A stretch of 64,000 bases of DNA from Thalassospira sp. ER-Se-21-Dark. GTDB taxonomy: Bacteria; Pseudomonadota; Alphaproteobacteria; Rhodospirillales; Thalassospiraceae. The notes under the pieces are model-generated. The model saw nothing but the letters and a program-made list of their open reading frames with translations. It did not search any database and was not told the origin of the DNA. Position 1 is the stretch's first letter. The number at the start of each line of letters is the position of its first letter. Made by a program: the position numbers and the translations under genes. Of this stretch, positions 29,480 to 39,247 are shown one piece after another. The stretch spans positions 909,640 through 973,639 of the forward strand of contig NZ_VDEZ01000002.1 in the NCBI RefSeq assembly GCF_017922435.1, read 5' to 3'.

Positions 29480-30745
29480 TCAGGCAGTATTTTCAACACC
29501 TTCACGACGTTCTGCATGGATCAGCAACGGCTTTGCCTTCCCATTAACGACGTCAGCGTTGATGACGATTTCCTCGACACTTTCCATGGTCGGCAGATCG
29601 AACATGGTTTCAAGCAGGATGCCTTCCATGATCGAGCGCAAACCACGCGCACCGGTCTTGCGTTCAATTGCCTTGTCGGCAATCGCCTTGAGCGCATCCG
29701 TCTGGAAGGTGAGTTTCACGTCTTCCATATCGAACAGGCGCTGATACTGCTTGATCAGTGCGTTTTTCGGCTCGGTCAAAATCTGGACCAGAGCTTCGTT
29801 GTCGAGGTCTTCGAGCGTTGCCAGAACCGGCAGACGACCAATGAATTCCGGAATAAGACCGAACTTCAAAAGATCTTCCGGTTCGACTTCGCGCAGAACA
29901 TCACCAGCACGGCGTTCATCAGGGCCACGGACATCGGCACCAAAGCCGATTGCGCTACCCCTGCCACGCTGGGAAATCACCTTGTCCAGGCCAGCGAACG
30001 CGCCGCCGACGATGAACAGGATATTGGTGGTGTCGACCTGCAGGAATTCCTGTTGCGGATGTTTCCGGCCACCCTGCGGCGGTACGGAAGCAACAGTGCC
30101 TTCCATGATCTTGAGCAATGCCTGCTGCACGCCCTCGCCCGAAACGTCACGGGTGATGGACGGGTTGTCGGACTTGCGCGAAATCTTGTCGACTTCGTCG
30201 ATATAGACGATGCCGCGCTGGGCCCGCTCGACATTGTAGTCAGCAGCCTGCAGCAGCTTGAGAATGATGTTTTCGACATCCTCACCCACATAACCGGCTT
30301 CGGTCAGGGTGGTGGCATCTGCCATGGTGAACGGCACATCAAGAATACGTGCCAGGGTCTGGGCCAGAAGCGTTTTACCGCAACCGGTCGGACCGACCAG
30401 CATGATGTTCGATTTTGCCAGCTCGATGTCTTCATTCTTGCTGGAATGGTGCAGACGCTTGTAATGGTTGTGAACCGCGACCGAGAGAACTTTCTTCGCA
30501 TGGCCCTGACCGATGACATAGTCATCAAGGACCTTGCAAATCTCTTGCGGAGAAGGCACCCCGTCTGCCGATTTGACGAGATGTGTTTTGTGCTCTTCGC
30601 GGATGATGTCCATGCAAAGCTCTACGCATTCATCACAGATGAACACGGTTGGACCGGCGATGAGCTTGCGAACCTCGTGCTGGCTCTTTCCACAGAAAGA
30701 ACAGTACAGAGTGTTCTTGGAGTCCCCGCTATTCGATTTGCTCAT
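29480..30745 (-). CDS. clpX: ATP-dependent Clp protease ATP-binding subunit ClpX
   Basis: A 421-residue AAA+ unfoldase that feeds substrates to ClpP. The N-terminal C4 zinc finger is [13 protein letters not shown] then CDECVELC. Walker A is [12 protein letters not shown], Walker [10 protein letters not shown], and the ClpP-binding loop region (IGFGADVRG) and pore loop [10 protein letters not shown] are present. Length is normal. It follows clpP after a 301-base gap with a terminator, so it has its own promoter. Confidence 0.97.
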   Translation of the reverse strand: MSKSNSGDSKNTLYCSFCGKSQHEVRKLIAGPTVFICDECVELCMDIIREEHKTHLVKSADGVPSPQEICKVLDDYVIGQGHAKKVLSVAVHNHYKRLHHSSKNEDIELAKSNIMLVGPTGCGKTLLAQTLARILDVPFTMADATTLTEAGYVGEDVENIILKLLQAADYNVERAQRGIVYIDEVDKISRKSDNPSITRDVSGEGVQQALLKIMEGTVASVPPQGGRKHPQQEFLQVDTTNILFIVGGAFAGLDKVISQRGRGSAIGFGADVRGPDERRAGDVLREVEPEDLLKFGLIPEFIGRLPVLATLEDLDNEALVQILTEPKNALIKQYQRLFDMEDVKLTFQTDALKAIADKAIERKTGARGLRSIMEGILLETMFDLPTMESVEEIVINADVVNGKAKPLLIHAERREGVENTA

Positions 30746-31046
30746 ACAAACCCCAATTACGTTTGACGTTATCTTTTATCGCCATGTTAGCCGGTAAACG
30801 ATACCGATCTCAACGTTTAATCTGCGCTTTTCGGCTTTATGGCGTCATGTTTGATATGGGTTCGCTATCTTGGTTGCGAAACCCCTTGCATTAATCACCC
30901 AAACGTTCGGGCGGCCAGCAAGTTCCGAACAATAACGCCCAAGCCTGCACATACTCTTGTCTATGACTTAAAACTGCCATGAGGCAAGACATAAAAAAAC
31001 GCCCCGGCTGATCACCGGGGCGTTTCCACCAATCACACCTGAGTGA
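30746..31046. other. clpP-clpX intergenic region
   Basis: 301 bases that contain the clpP terminator at 30990-31025 and presumably the clpX promoter. No ORF or RNA gene is apparent. Confidence 0.6.
30990..31025 (-). terminator. Terminator of clpP
   Basis: Perfect 11-bp stem (AAACGCCCCGG / CCGGGGCGTTT) with a 7-nt loop, followed on the minus strand by a further TTTT. Confidence 0.88.
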
Positions 31047-31676
31047 TCAGTCTTTCTTTTCATCACTTTCCGGCTTCGGACGCGATGTAACGACCTCGTC
31101 GATCAGACCAAATTCCTTGGCCTGATCAGGGGTGAGGAAGTTGTCACGCTCCATTGCGTCTTCGATGGTCTTGAGATCACGGCCGGTATGTTCGACATAG
31201 ATCTCGTTAAGACGCTGACGCAGAGCCAGAATTTCACGGGCATGAATTTCGATGTCCGATGCCTGACCCTGGAAGCCGCCTGACGGCTGGTGGATCATGA
31301 CGCGTGCATTGGGCAGGCAGTAACGCTTGCCTTTTGCACCGGCCATCAGAAGCAGCGAGCCCATGGATGCCGCCTGCCCCATGCACACCGTGGAGACATC
31401 GCAACGGATGTACTGCATGGTGTCATAGATGGCGAGACCCGAGGTCACAACACCGCCCGGTGAATTGATGTAAAGCGAGATATCCTTATCCGGATTTTCC
31501 GATTCGAGATGCAGCAACTGCGCACAGATCAGTGACGACATGCCGTCATGGACCTGACCGTTGATGAAAACGATGCGCTCCTTAAGAAGGCGCGAAAAGA
31601 TGTCATAGGCACGCTCGCCACGGCTGGTCTGTTCAACGACCATCGGTACAAGCGAATTCATCCGTTCTTCAATCAT
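31047..31676 (-). CDS. clpP: ATP-dependent Clp protease proteolytic subunit ClpP
   Basis: A 209-residue serine protease of the ClpXP complex. Catalytic Ser is in [14 protein letters not shown], His in [11 protein letters not shown], and the Asp region is near [14 protein letters not shown] 31676 ([11 protein letters not shown]) is chosen: AGGGAG is 11 bases before it, while an upstream TTG at 31685 would sit directly on the SD. Tig-clpP spacing is 44 bases, and the two are probably co-transcribed. Confidence 0.96.
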   Translation of the reverse strand: MIEERMNSLVPMVVEQTSRGERAYDIFSRLLKERIVFINGQVHDGMSSLICAQLLHLESENPDKDISLYINSPGGVVTSGLAIYDTMQYIRCDVSTVCMGQAASMGSLLLMAGAKGKRYCLPNARVMIHQPSGGFQGQASDIEIHAREILALRQRLNEIYVEHTGRDLKTIEDAMERDNFLTPDQAKEFGLIDEVVTSRPKPESDEKKD

Positions 31677-31720
31677 CAACTGCAATCTCCCTGCATGATC
31701 CTAAACCGTGTCCGGCCGGA

Positions 31721-33193
31721 TTACTTGTCTTCGGATTTGTCAGCAGCTTTTTTAGCGGCCGGCTTTTTGGCTGCAGCTTTCTTGGCCGGGGCTTTTTTAG
31801 CCGGAGCCTTTTTCTCTGCATCCTTTTTCGCCGGTGCTTTTTTAGCAGCCGATTTCTTCTTCGGAGCTTCGTCTTCCTCTTCCGGCTTCAGAAGGTCTTC
31901 AACCGAAACGGTTTTTTCTTCTACCTTGGCGAGTTCGACGATGTAATCAACGACCTTGTCTTCATATACAGGGCCCTGAAGCGCCTGCAAGGCCTGCGGG
32001 TTATTTTTATAGAATTCGATAACCTGCTGTTCCTGACCCGGATATTTCTGGGCTTCGGCAACGAGGACCTTGTTGACGTCTTCCTGAGTGACCTGGATCT
32101 CATTCTCACGGCCGACTTCTGCAAGCAGAAGACCCAGAAGAACGCGACGTTCTGCGATTTCGCGGAACTCTTCGGTCAGATCTTCTTCGGACTTGCCCTT
32201 GGTCTCGTCGTCTTCCTGTCCAGCTTCACGGGCCTGTTTGATCTGGCCGATGATGCCTTCGAGTTCGTTTTCAACGAGCGACTTCGGCAGTTCGAAGCTG
32301 TGGTTTTCAGCCAGCGCATCAAGAAGCTGACGCTTCATTTTCTGACGGGAAACCGATTCGTATTCGCGGCCAAAGTCCTTGCGGATCGCTTCTTTAAGGG
32401 ACTCAAGGCTGTCCTGACCGAGTTTCTTGGCCAGTTCATCATCCAGCTCAGCCGGTTTCTTTTCCTTGATTTCCTTAACGGTTACGTCGAACTCAGCATC
32501 TTTTCCTGCGAGTTCGGCAGCACCGTAAGCTTCCGGGAATTTCACTTTGACGACGACTTCGTCACCAGCGTTCACACCGGTCAGCTGATCTTCGAAACCT
32601 TCGATGAAGGAACCCGAACCGAGTTCGAGTTCGTAATCTTCGGCTTTACCGCCTTCGAACGCTTCACCGTCGATTTTGCCCAGGAAGTCGATAACAACAA
32701 CGTCACCGGCTTTGGACTTGCGCTTACGTGCGAGCGGTGCGGTCGTACCCTGTGCGGATGCGATGCGCTCGAGGGTTTCGTTCACCTTGCTGTCGTCAAG
32801 TTCAACGACTTCACGGGTCAGCTTCAGCTTTTTGAAGTCCATTGCTTCGATGGCCGGGATGATTTCGACTGCGATGTCGAATTCCAGATCGCCGCCTTCA
32901 TCGAATTTGGTGACTTCGATTTTCGGCTGAACAGCCGGGCGCAGGTCATTGTCGTTCAGAACCTTGCCGGTGTTTTCGTTGACAGCGGCTTCAAGGACTT
33001 CGCCCATGACGGCCTGGCCGTAACGCTGACGCAGGAGTTTCGCCGGAATCTTGCCCGGACGGAAGCCCGGCAGGCGAACCTGATCCTTGATCTCGTCAAG
33101 TTTGGCGACGACTTTTTCTTCGATATGTGCGGCGGGCACGACGACTTTGAACTCGCGCGCCAGGCCTTCGTTTTTGGTTTCAGTAACCTGCAT
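31721..33193 (-). CDS. tig: Trigger factor with Lys/Ala-rich tail
   Basis: A 490-residue ribosome-bound chaperone and peptidyl-prolyl isomerase. The N-terminal ribosome-binding domain has the loop GFRPGKIPAKLL, followed by the FKBP-type PPIase domain (GDVVVIDFLGKIDGEAFEGGK) and the helical C-terminal chaperone domain. The last 45 or so residues are an extra tail of repeated KKAPAKK units that resembles histone H1-like or AlgP tails. This makes it about 50 residues longer than E. coli trigger factor. It is the first gene of tig-clpP. Confidence 0.95.
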   Translation of the reverse strand: MQVTETKNEGLAREFKVVVPAAHIEEKVVAKLDEIKDQVRLPGFRPGKIPAKLLRQRYGQAVMGEVLEAAVNENTGKVLNDNDLRPAVQPKIEVTKFDEGGDLEFDIAVEIIPAIEAMDFKKLKLTREVVELDDSKVNETLERIASAQGTTAPLARKRKSKAGDVVVIDFLGKIDGEAFEGGKAEDYELELGSGSFIEGFEDQLTGVNAGDEVVVKVKFPEAYGAAELAGKDAEFDVTVKEIKEKKPAELDDELAKKLGQDSLESLKEAIRKDFGREYESVSRQKMKRQLLDALAENHSFELPKSLVENELEGIIGQIKQAREAGQEDDETKGKSEEDLTEEFREIAERRVLLGLLLAEVGRENEIQVTQEDVNKVLVAEAQKYPGQEQQVIEFYKNNPQALQALQGPVYEDKVVDYIVELAKVEEKTVSVEDLLKPEEEDEAPKKKSAAKKAPAKKDAEKKAPAKKAPAKKAAAKKPAAKKAADKSEDK

Positions 33194-33306
33194 AGATAAC
33201 TCTTTTGCTTGGTTCGAATAATGTCCGTTACGCGACGCAGTCCGGACGTCAGAAAGTCAATACGACTAAACGAATATGGTACCCGGTCAAATTTTCGGCC
33301 TGCTTA

Positions 33307-33391
33307 TGGTACGGGTGAAGGGACTCGAACCCCCACGGATTGCTCCACTGGAACCTAAATCCAGCGCGTCTACCAGTTCCGCCACACCCGC
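33307..33391 (-). tRNA. tRNA-Leu (anticodon TAG)
   Basis: An 85-base class II tRNA with acceptor arms GCGGGTG / CACCCGT (one G-T pair), discriminator A and encoded CCA. The anticodon stem CTGGA / TCCAG encloses TTTAGGT, so the anticodon is TAG. A long variable arm follows. T-loop TTCGAGT. Confidence 0.95.
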
Positions 33392-33436
33392 ACACAAGCA
33401 TAGAAATCACTCCGGTCACACCGGAATGAGTGCGCC

Positions 33437-33465
33437 TTAATACAAACTTCGATCCCCTCATGCAA
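33437..33465 (-). promoter_or_regulatory. Promoter of tRNA-Leu
   Basis: On the minus strand TTGCAT (33460-33465) and TATTAA (33437-33442) are separated by exactly 17 bases. Confidence 0.6.
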
Positions 33466-33558
33466 GCATCGCCTTTTCGACAAACGCAATCTTGTCGAAA
33501 ATATCCGTCAAACAGGGCCTAAATCGACGGCAATCAGCCGATTTCAGGTAACGCAACC

Positions 33559-34965
33559 CTAGCGGAAATGACGTTTTACGGCACTGGAAACCGCGATTTT
33601 GCCCTGCCCGACGTAACTTTCGTGATTTTTTTCGATGGTCGAAAGGTCATAGAGATAGTTCACCATCATCCCGAATGACTGGTTCCAGCCATTTTCCTTG
33701 GCATTGCCGTTCCAGTTCAGCCGTTCAACCCGCGCCCCGTTGCTCAGATGAAAATGCGCGACAGGATCAAAGGCGGTGTCCATACCGGGCCGCTTGGCAT
33801 TCAAAAGATACCACGCCGTCAGGTACTCGATATTGGTCCGTGTCCGTTCAGAAACCCCGTCCGGGCTGGTGGCGGGTGGTTTTGGCCCCAGCATGTCATC
33901 GCAATCTGTCAGGGCCGCCTCAATCGCCTTGGGCAGGCCGGTTTCCTCCCCCTTGGCCATGGTATCAAGCTGCCGATCCATCCAGCTGCGCAGTGCCGGT
34001 ATCGGCGACAAGGTAGAAAATTGTTTGAGATGCGGCAGATCGCGTTGCAATTGGGCGACCACACGTTTGATCAGGAAATCCCCAAAGCTGATTCCCGCCA
34101 ATCCGGCCTGCGCGTTCGAGATTGAATAAAAGATTGCCGTATCCGGCTTCGCGTCGCTTTTGGGCGCCTTTTCCGTGCCGCCCAAATCGTTATCCTTGCT
34201 TTCGATCAGTTCATCGACGTTGCCAGCAATGCCATTCACAAGCGCGACTTCCACGAAAATAAGCGGTTCATCTGGCATGCCGGGATGGAAGAAGGCAAAA
34301 CACCGCCGGTCTGACGCCAGTCGCCGTTTAAGATCATCCCAGCTTTGAATGGCGTGAACCGCTTCATAGGCGATCAGTTTTTCCAAAAGGGCTGCCGGTG
34401 AATTCCACGTGATGCGGCTCAGTTCGAGAAAGCCGATATCAAACCAGCTTGCCAGCAGTGTCTTGAGATCGCGTTCCAGAATGGCCAGCCCAGGGGCTTC
34501 CTTGCGCCAGCGTAAAAGATCGGCGCGCAGATCAACCAGGAACTTCACACCTTGTGGTAATGAATTGAATTCCTTGAGGATCAAACGAAACGGCGGCACC
34601 AGTGCGGCACGCAGTTCAGTTTCAAGCAATGCCTGTTCGGCCAGATCATCAGCCGCCGTCCAATCGGCCATAACAGCCGCAACACGGTCGCGATCCACCC
34701 CGAATTCATTAACCAGAAGATGCAGGAATTCACGTTTCCCCGCATCATCAAGGCGCAAGAAATCATGCCCAAGGGCGGCTGCACGCGCACGGGCCGATAC
34801 CGCCCCACCGCGCCTTGCCAGACAATCGGCGATTTGTTCACGCCAGCGATCCTGGCGGGTCTGGCTTTCATCAAAACCAAGGCCACGCACCACCGGGCTA
34901 TCGCGCAGTTCGCGCCAGGCGCCGCGAAGATTATCAAGGGTTCTGTCGAGAAACGTCTGAGACAT
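33559..34965 (-). CDS. Malonyl-CoA decarboxylase
   Basis: A 468-residue enzyme that converts malonyl-CoA to acetyl-CoA and CO2. It has the N-terminal helical domain (about residues 1-170, SARARAAALGHDFLRLDDAGK) and the C-terminal acetyltransferase-like catalytic domain with CFAFFHPGMPDEPLIFVEVAL, the serine in FYSISNAQAGLAGISFG and the histidine in PVAHFHLSNGARVERLNW. ATG 34965 (MSQTFLDRTL) has GGGAG 6 bases before and is preferred over the longer reading. It stands alone without malonate-uptake genes, so a role in malonyl-CoA turnover is only inferred. Confidence 0.92.
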   Translation of the reverse strand: MSQTFLDRTLDNLRGAWRELRDSPVVRGLGFDESQTRQDRWREQIADCLARRGGAVSARARAAALGHDFLRLDDAGKREFLHLLVNEFGVDRDRVAAVMADWTAADDLAEQALLETELRAALVPPFRLILKEFNSLPQGVKFLVDLRADLLRWRKEAPGLAILERDLKTLLASWFDIGFLELSRITWNSPAALLEKLIAYEAVHAIQSWDDLKRRLASDRRCFAFFHPGMPDEPLIFVEVALVNGIAGNVDELIESKDNDLGGTEKAPKSDAKPDTAIFYSISNAQAGLAGISFGDFLIKRVVAQLQRDLPHLKQFSTLSPIPALRSWMDRQLDTMAKGEETGLPKAIEAALTDCDDMLGPKPPATSPDGVSERTRTNIEYLTAWYLLNAKRPGMDTAFDPVAHFHLSNGARVERLNWNGNAKENGWNQSFGMMVNYLYDLSTIEKNHESYVGQGKIAVSSAVKRHFR

Positions 34966-35115
34966 GCCTGTCTCCCACTCCGATATCAGAAGAACTTCAA
35001 ATCGTTTCCTCAATACGTGATGATCCATCCCATCACGCCATACCGTTTTTATATCGGGTGATTATACCGCAAGTGCCAGCGGCTGCGGCGACTTCTTATT
35101 CACCTTCATTTTACG

Positions 35116-36579
35116 TCATGCCTTTTTGCGCGACGCCAGCCAAAGTTCGCGCAAGACAGCCGGAAGATGTTCCGGAATGTCTTCGGCGATCAGGCCGGGG
35201 CCCATATCCGCCCCGCTTCGTGCATGAAGCCATACCCCCATGCAGGCGGCGTCAAAACTGTCCATGCCTTGCGCCATCAAACCACCAATGATCCCGGCCA
35301 ATACATCGCCCGATCCGGCGGTTGCCAGCCAAGGCACATCCACCGCACTGATTGCTGCCCGCCCGTCCGGCGCGGCAATCACCGTATCAGCCCCCTTTAT
35401 CAGAACAGTCGCGCTACAGCGTTTGGCCGCGGCCCGTGCCCGACAAAGCTTGTCGCCGGTAATATCAGGAAACAGGCGGGCAAATTCGCCCTCATGCGGG
35501 GTCAGGACGGTCGGGCCTTGAACGGCAAAGCACAAGGTAGACGGATCTTCGGCAAAGCTTGTGAGTGCGTCGGCATCAAGCACCGTCGCCCGACACAGAT
35601 GCAAAAGCTTCAAAACAAGGGCACGGGTATCATCACCAACGCCAAATCCCGGCCCGATGACAAAGGCATTATGACGACAGTCATTCACAAGCGCATCAAA
35701 CGCAGTCATCGGGGCGGTCATGTTGCCCGGCGCATCCGATGCGTAGATCGGTAACGCTTGCGCATCTGCCACGATGGTCAGAAGCCCCACACCGGATCGG
35801 CGTGCGGCGCGTGCCACAAGGCGGGTTGCCCCGGTCATGGTAGCGCCGCCAAAGGCCAAAAGATGCCCGCGATGGTATTTGTGGCCTTCAAGCCCCGGCC
35901 AATGGATGCCAGCCCGCCACAAAACCGGATCGTTGCGCCAACAGGCTGGCGCAATATCAAGGACCGTCTGATCGGTTATGCCGATATCTCGCACGGCCAG
36001 TTCACCGCACATCAAACGCCCCGGTAAAAGATAATGCCCGGGCTTTGCCCGACAAAACGTCACGGTCAGGTCGGCCTTCACCGCAACGCCCAGAACCATG
36101 CCGGTATTGCCATCAATCCCCGATGGCACATCGACTGCCACAACGCTGCACGGGCTTGAATTGATTGTGGTGACAAGTTCGGCCACGTCACCGGTAATGG
36201 CGCGCGCAAGCCCGGCCCCGAAAATGCAATCGACCACCAGATCCGCACCAACAACAAGGGCGGGTGAAAGAAGTTCGGTCGCCCCTTCCCAGCGCGCGGC
36301 ATGCAAGGCCGCGTCCCCCTTGAGATCAGCAACATCGCCCATCAGGCCCAAACGCACCGACCAGCCTTCATCGCGCAGAAGCTTGGCAATCGCAAAACCA
36401 TCACCACCGTTGTTGCCGGGTCCACACAACACCGATACGGAACGCGGCGACCAATGACGGATGATTTCCTCAAACACGGCGCGACCGGCATTTTGCATCA
36501 AAACGTCGCCGGGAATGCCGCCTTCGATTGTGCGACGGTCTGCTTCGTACATTTGATCGGTTGTCAGGATTTCAAACAT
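35116..36579 (-). CDS. nnr: Bifunctional NAD(P)HX epimerase/dehydratase
   Basis: A 487-residue metabolite-repair enzyme that restores NAD(P)H from its hydrates. The N-terminal YjeF_N epimerase domain (residues 1-210) has CGPGNNGGDGFAIAKLL, DCIFGAGL and VDVPSGIDGNTG. The C-terminal ribokinase-like dehydratase domain (about 230-480) has YHRGHLLAFGGATMTGATRL, LTPHEGEFARLFPD and the nucleotide motif ATAGSGDVLAGIIGGL. This domain order is normal. It is followed by malonyl-CoA decarboxylase after 150 bases. Confidence 0.95.
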   Translation of the reverse strand: MFEILTTDQMYEADRRTIEGGIPGDVLMQNAGRAVFEEIIRHWSPRSVSVLCGPGNNGGDGFAIAKLLRDEGWSVRLGLMGDVADLKGDAALHAARWEGATELLSPALVVGADLVVDCIFGAGLARAITGDVAELVTTINSSPCSVVAVDVPSGIDGNTGMVLGVAVKADLTVTFCRAKPGHYLLPGRLMCGELAVRDIGITDQTVLDIAPACWRNDPVLWRAGIHWPGLEGHKYHRGHLLAFGGATMTGATRLVARAARRSGVGLLTIVADAQALPIYASDAPGNMTAPMTAFDALVNDCRHNAFVIGPGFGVGDDTRALVLKLLHLCRATVLDADALTSFAEDPSTLCFAVQGPTVLTPHEGEFARLFPDITGDKLCRARAAAKRCSATVLIKGADTVIAAPDGRAAISAVDVPWLATAGSGDVLAGIIGGLMAQGMDSFDAACMGVWLHARSGADMGPGLIAEDIPEHLPAVLRELWLASRKKA

Positions 36580-36774
36580 TTCACCCCGTCATCCTTGTCT
36601 TGATCTTCCGGTCTGCGTTGTGCATCAAGACAGCATTTAAAACAGGTCCAGTCGACTGTAGCCATTTAAATTTCACCCCACTATAGTGCAGCGAAATTCG
36701 CATGTCGGATAGTTGGCAGAAAGGCTGACCATCAGACCGTAACACGAAACTTTCCGCAGCAAGGCTTTGCCCGC

Positions 36775-38025
36775 ATGCATGTAGTCGTCATGGGTGCCGG
36801 GGTCATCGGGACAACGGCGGCCTGGTATCTTTTGCAAAATGGTCATCAGGTTACGGTCGTTGATCGTCGGCATGCCAGTGCGCAGGAAACAAGCTTTGCC
36901 AATGGCGGTCAGATTTCTGCCTGTCACGCCACACCCTGGGCGAATGCATCCTCCCCCAAACAAATCCTGAACTGGCTTGGTCGCGAAGAAGCCCCGCTTC
37001 TGTTTCGGATGCGCTTTGACCCGCAGCTGTTTTCATGGGGCCTTCGGTTCTTGCGCAACTGCACCGATGCGCGGGCCATGATCAATCTGGAAAAGGCGCT
37101 TCGCGTTGCGATCTATAGTCGCGATTGCCTGCGCGCGCTTCGCGACGAGCTTGATCTGGAATATGATCATAGCACACGTGGCATCCTGCATATCTGCCGC
37201 ACCGAGCAAGACATGGTCGCGGTCGAAAAAGCCACTGCCCAGATGCAGGAATATGGCCTTAACCGAAGAATTGTCTCGCCCCAAGAATGTCTTAGCATTG
37301 AACCGGCCCTGCGTGATGCCACAGCCCCGATCATTGGCGGCAGCTTTACCCCCGACGATGAAAGCGGTGATGCACGCAAATTCACCGAACGTCTGAGCGA
37401 ACATTGCATTTCCAGGGGCGCATCGTTTCAGTTCAATACCAACATCACCGGCCTTTTGCACGATGAGGGCAAGATCACCTGTGTTCAAACTGACAAGGGT
37501 GACATCCATGCGGATGCCTTTCTGGTCTGTCTGGGCAGCTACAGCCCGCTGATGCTGGCCCCGCTTGGCATTAAATTGCCGATTTATCCGTGCAAGGGTT
37601 ACTCGATCAGCATCGATACCACCGGCTATTCCGGGGCACCCGAAACGGCCCTGATCGATGACAGTGTGAAAATGGTGTATTCGCGACTTGGAACACACCT
37701 TCGAGTTGCTGGCACAGCGGAGCTGGATGGCTATAACCTTCGGATGTCGCCACGCCGCCAAAAACTTATCGTTGATAAAGCACTGGAATTATTCCCGAAT
37801 TCAGGTGATCGCTCCAGCATTGATTTCTGGTCGGGTTTGCGGCCGGTAACGCCGGATTCTGCCCCTGTTCTTGGGGATACGAAGTATGCTAATCTATACC
37901 TTAATACGGGGCATGGGACGTTGGGTTGGACGATGAGTTGCGGATCAGCAAAAGCCGTCGCCGATCTCATCAGCGACAAGACCCCTGACATCTCTCTGAC
38001 GGGGCTGGGTATCGACCGCTTTTAG
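36775..38025 (+). CDS. dadA: D-amino-acid dehydrogenase
   Basis: A 416-residue FAD enzyme of the DAO family that oxidises D-amino acids (typically D-alanine) and passes electrons to the respiratory chain. The FAD motif VVVMGAGVIGTTAAWYLLQNGH starts at residue 3. ANGGQISACHATPWA and PVTPDSAPVLGDT, GHGTLGWTMSCGSAKAVADLI near the C-terminus are typical of DadA. No alanine racemase (dadX) is adjacent. A histidine kinase gene starts 17 bases downstream, so the two are probably co-transcribed. Confidence 0.92.
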   Translation: MHVVVMGAGVIGTTAAWYLLQNGHQVTVVDRRHASAQETSFANGGQISACHATPWANASSPKQILNWLGREEAPLLFRMRFDPQLFSWGLRFLRNCTDARAMINLEKALRVAIYSRDCLRALRDELDLEYDHSTRGILHICRTEQDMVAVEKATAQMQEYGLNRRIVSPQECLSIEPALRDATAPIIGGSFTPDDESGDARKFTERLSEHCISRGASFQFNTNITGLLHDEGKITCVQTDKGDIHADAFLVCLGSYSPLMLAPLGIKLPIYPCKGYSISIDTTGYSGAPETALIDDSVKMVYSRLGTHLRVAGTAELDGYNLRMSPRRQKLIVDKALELFPNSGDRSSIDFWSGLRPVTPDSAPVLGDTKYANLYLNTGHGTLGWTMSCGSAKAVADLISDKTPDISLTGLGIDRF

Positions 38026-38042
38026 CGGACGACCTGATTATT

Positions 38043-39173
38043 ATGGGATCACGGGCTGACATGACCAGCAACACACCAATTGGTTCAACCAATGTGCCAT
38101 TGGCCGACCAGGTTGTTCTGAACGCCCTGCCCTATGCCGCCGTCATATGCGACCGCAACGGCATCGTCATGCAATGTAACGAAGCCATCGCGCGTTTGAT
38201 CGGCGTTTCGCGTGATCGCATGCTGGGCCGCAAGGCCGGTTTCATTTCCAAGGGTCTAATGAGCGATATCGAAGATGTGTTTTCTTCGGGCAGGACCTGG
38301 CGCGGCGATATCATTCTGGTCGGTGCCGCCAAGGAAAGCCACGTCTGCGATCTGTCCATTGCGCCGCTTGAATATAGCCAGAACAATGAAACCCGGACCG
38401 CGGTGTTGATGACGTTGCTTGAAAATGACCGTCAGGCACAGGCCGAACGCACCCTGATGGAGCAAAACCGCAATCAATCAGATGCCAACGCGTCAAAATC
38501 CGACTTTATCGCCAATATGGGCCACGAATTGCGCACCCCGCTTAATGCGATTATCGGCAACTCCGAACTGATTGCGCATGGGGTTCTTGGCGATCTGCCC
38601 GATGGGTATCGCGAATGCGGCCGTGACGTTTACGAGGCGGGCAAGCACCTGCTTGAACTGGTCAATAATGTTTTGGATGTGTCAAAGCTGTCGGCCGGTT
38701 CAATGACCTTGCAGCTTGAAAAGGCTGATCTTGGTTCTGTAATACGCGATGCCGCCCGGCTTGTCGGCGATGATATTTCGCGTCGCAGCCATCAATTGCA
38801 ATTCGATCTGCCGGATCAGCCGGTATCGATGCTTTGTGATAAGCTCAAACTCAAACAGATCCTGATCAATATCCTGAGTAACGCGGCAAAATTCACACCC
38901 GAACATGGCAAGATCCGCATCGGACTGACCACAACCGACGAAGACGTGAGTTTTGCGATCGAGGATAATGGTGTCGGCATGAGCCCGAATGACATTCCCC
39001 GTGCGCTGGCCCGGTTCTCGCAGCTTCATCCATCCGGGGTGAAGGAAAGTGTCGGCACCGGTCTTGGCCTGCCACTGGCCAAGCTTCTGGTCGAACTGCA
39101 TGGCGGACGGCTTAGTATCGAAAGCGACCTTGGCAAGGGCACGACCGTGCGCATTACTCTGCCCCGCCCGTAA
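38043..39173 (+). CDS. Soluble PAS-domain sensor histidine kinase
   Basis: A 376-residue kinase with no transmembrane segment. It has a PAS domain (LNALPYAAVICDRNGIVMQCNEA, about residues 28-130), a HisKA domain with the phospho-acceptor in MGHELRTPLNAIIGNSELI, and an HATPase domain with N-box ILINILSNAAKFT, G1 IEDNGVGMSP and G2 GTGLGLPLAKLL. No response regulator gene is beside it, so its partner is unknown. A second ATG at 38061 (MTSNTPIG) is also possible. It follows dadA closely. Confidence 0.88.
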   Translation: MGSRADMTSNTPIGSTNVPLADQVVLNALPYAAVICDRNGIVMQCNEAIARLIGVSRDRMLGRKAGFISKGLMSDIEDVFSSGRTWRGDIILVGAAKESHVCDLSIAPLEYSQNNETRTAVLMTLLENDRQAQAERTLMEQNRNQSDANASKSDFIANMGHELRTPLNAIIGNSELIAHGVLGDLPDGYRECGRDVYEAGKHLLELVNNVLDVSKLSAGSMTLQLEKADLGSVIRDAARLVGDDISRRSHQLQFDLPDQPVSMLCDKLKLKQILINILSNAAKFTPEHGKIRIGLTTTDEDVSFAIEDNGVGMSPNDIPRALARFSQLHPSGVKESVGTGLGLPLAKLLVELHGGRLSIESDLGKGTTVRITLPRP

Positions 39174-39198
39174 CCCGATACCGTTAACTCTGTATCGC

Positions 39199-39237
39199 AA
39201 AAGACCCGCCCGGACATGTCCGAGGCGGGTCTTTTGA
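39199..39237. terminator. Bidirectional terminator between the kinase and cytochrome genes
   Basis: Inverted repeat AAAAGACCCGCC / GGCGGGTCTTTT enclosing a smaller palindrome (CGGACATGTCCG). It has T-runs on both strands and separates two convergent genes. Confidence 0.85.
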
Positions 39238-39247
39238 TTTCAAGGCC

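Noticed and set aside
31740-31870. Separate DNA repeat element at the 3' end of tig
   Set aside because: The repeats are in-frame codons of the Lys/Ala tail and end exactly at the stop codon of the gene.
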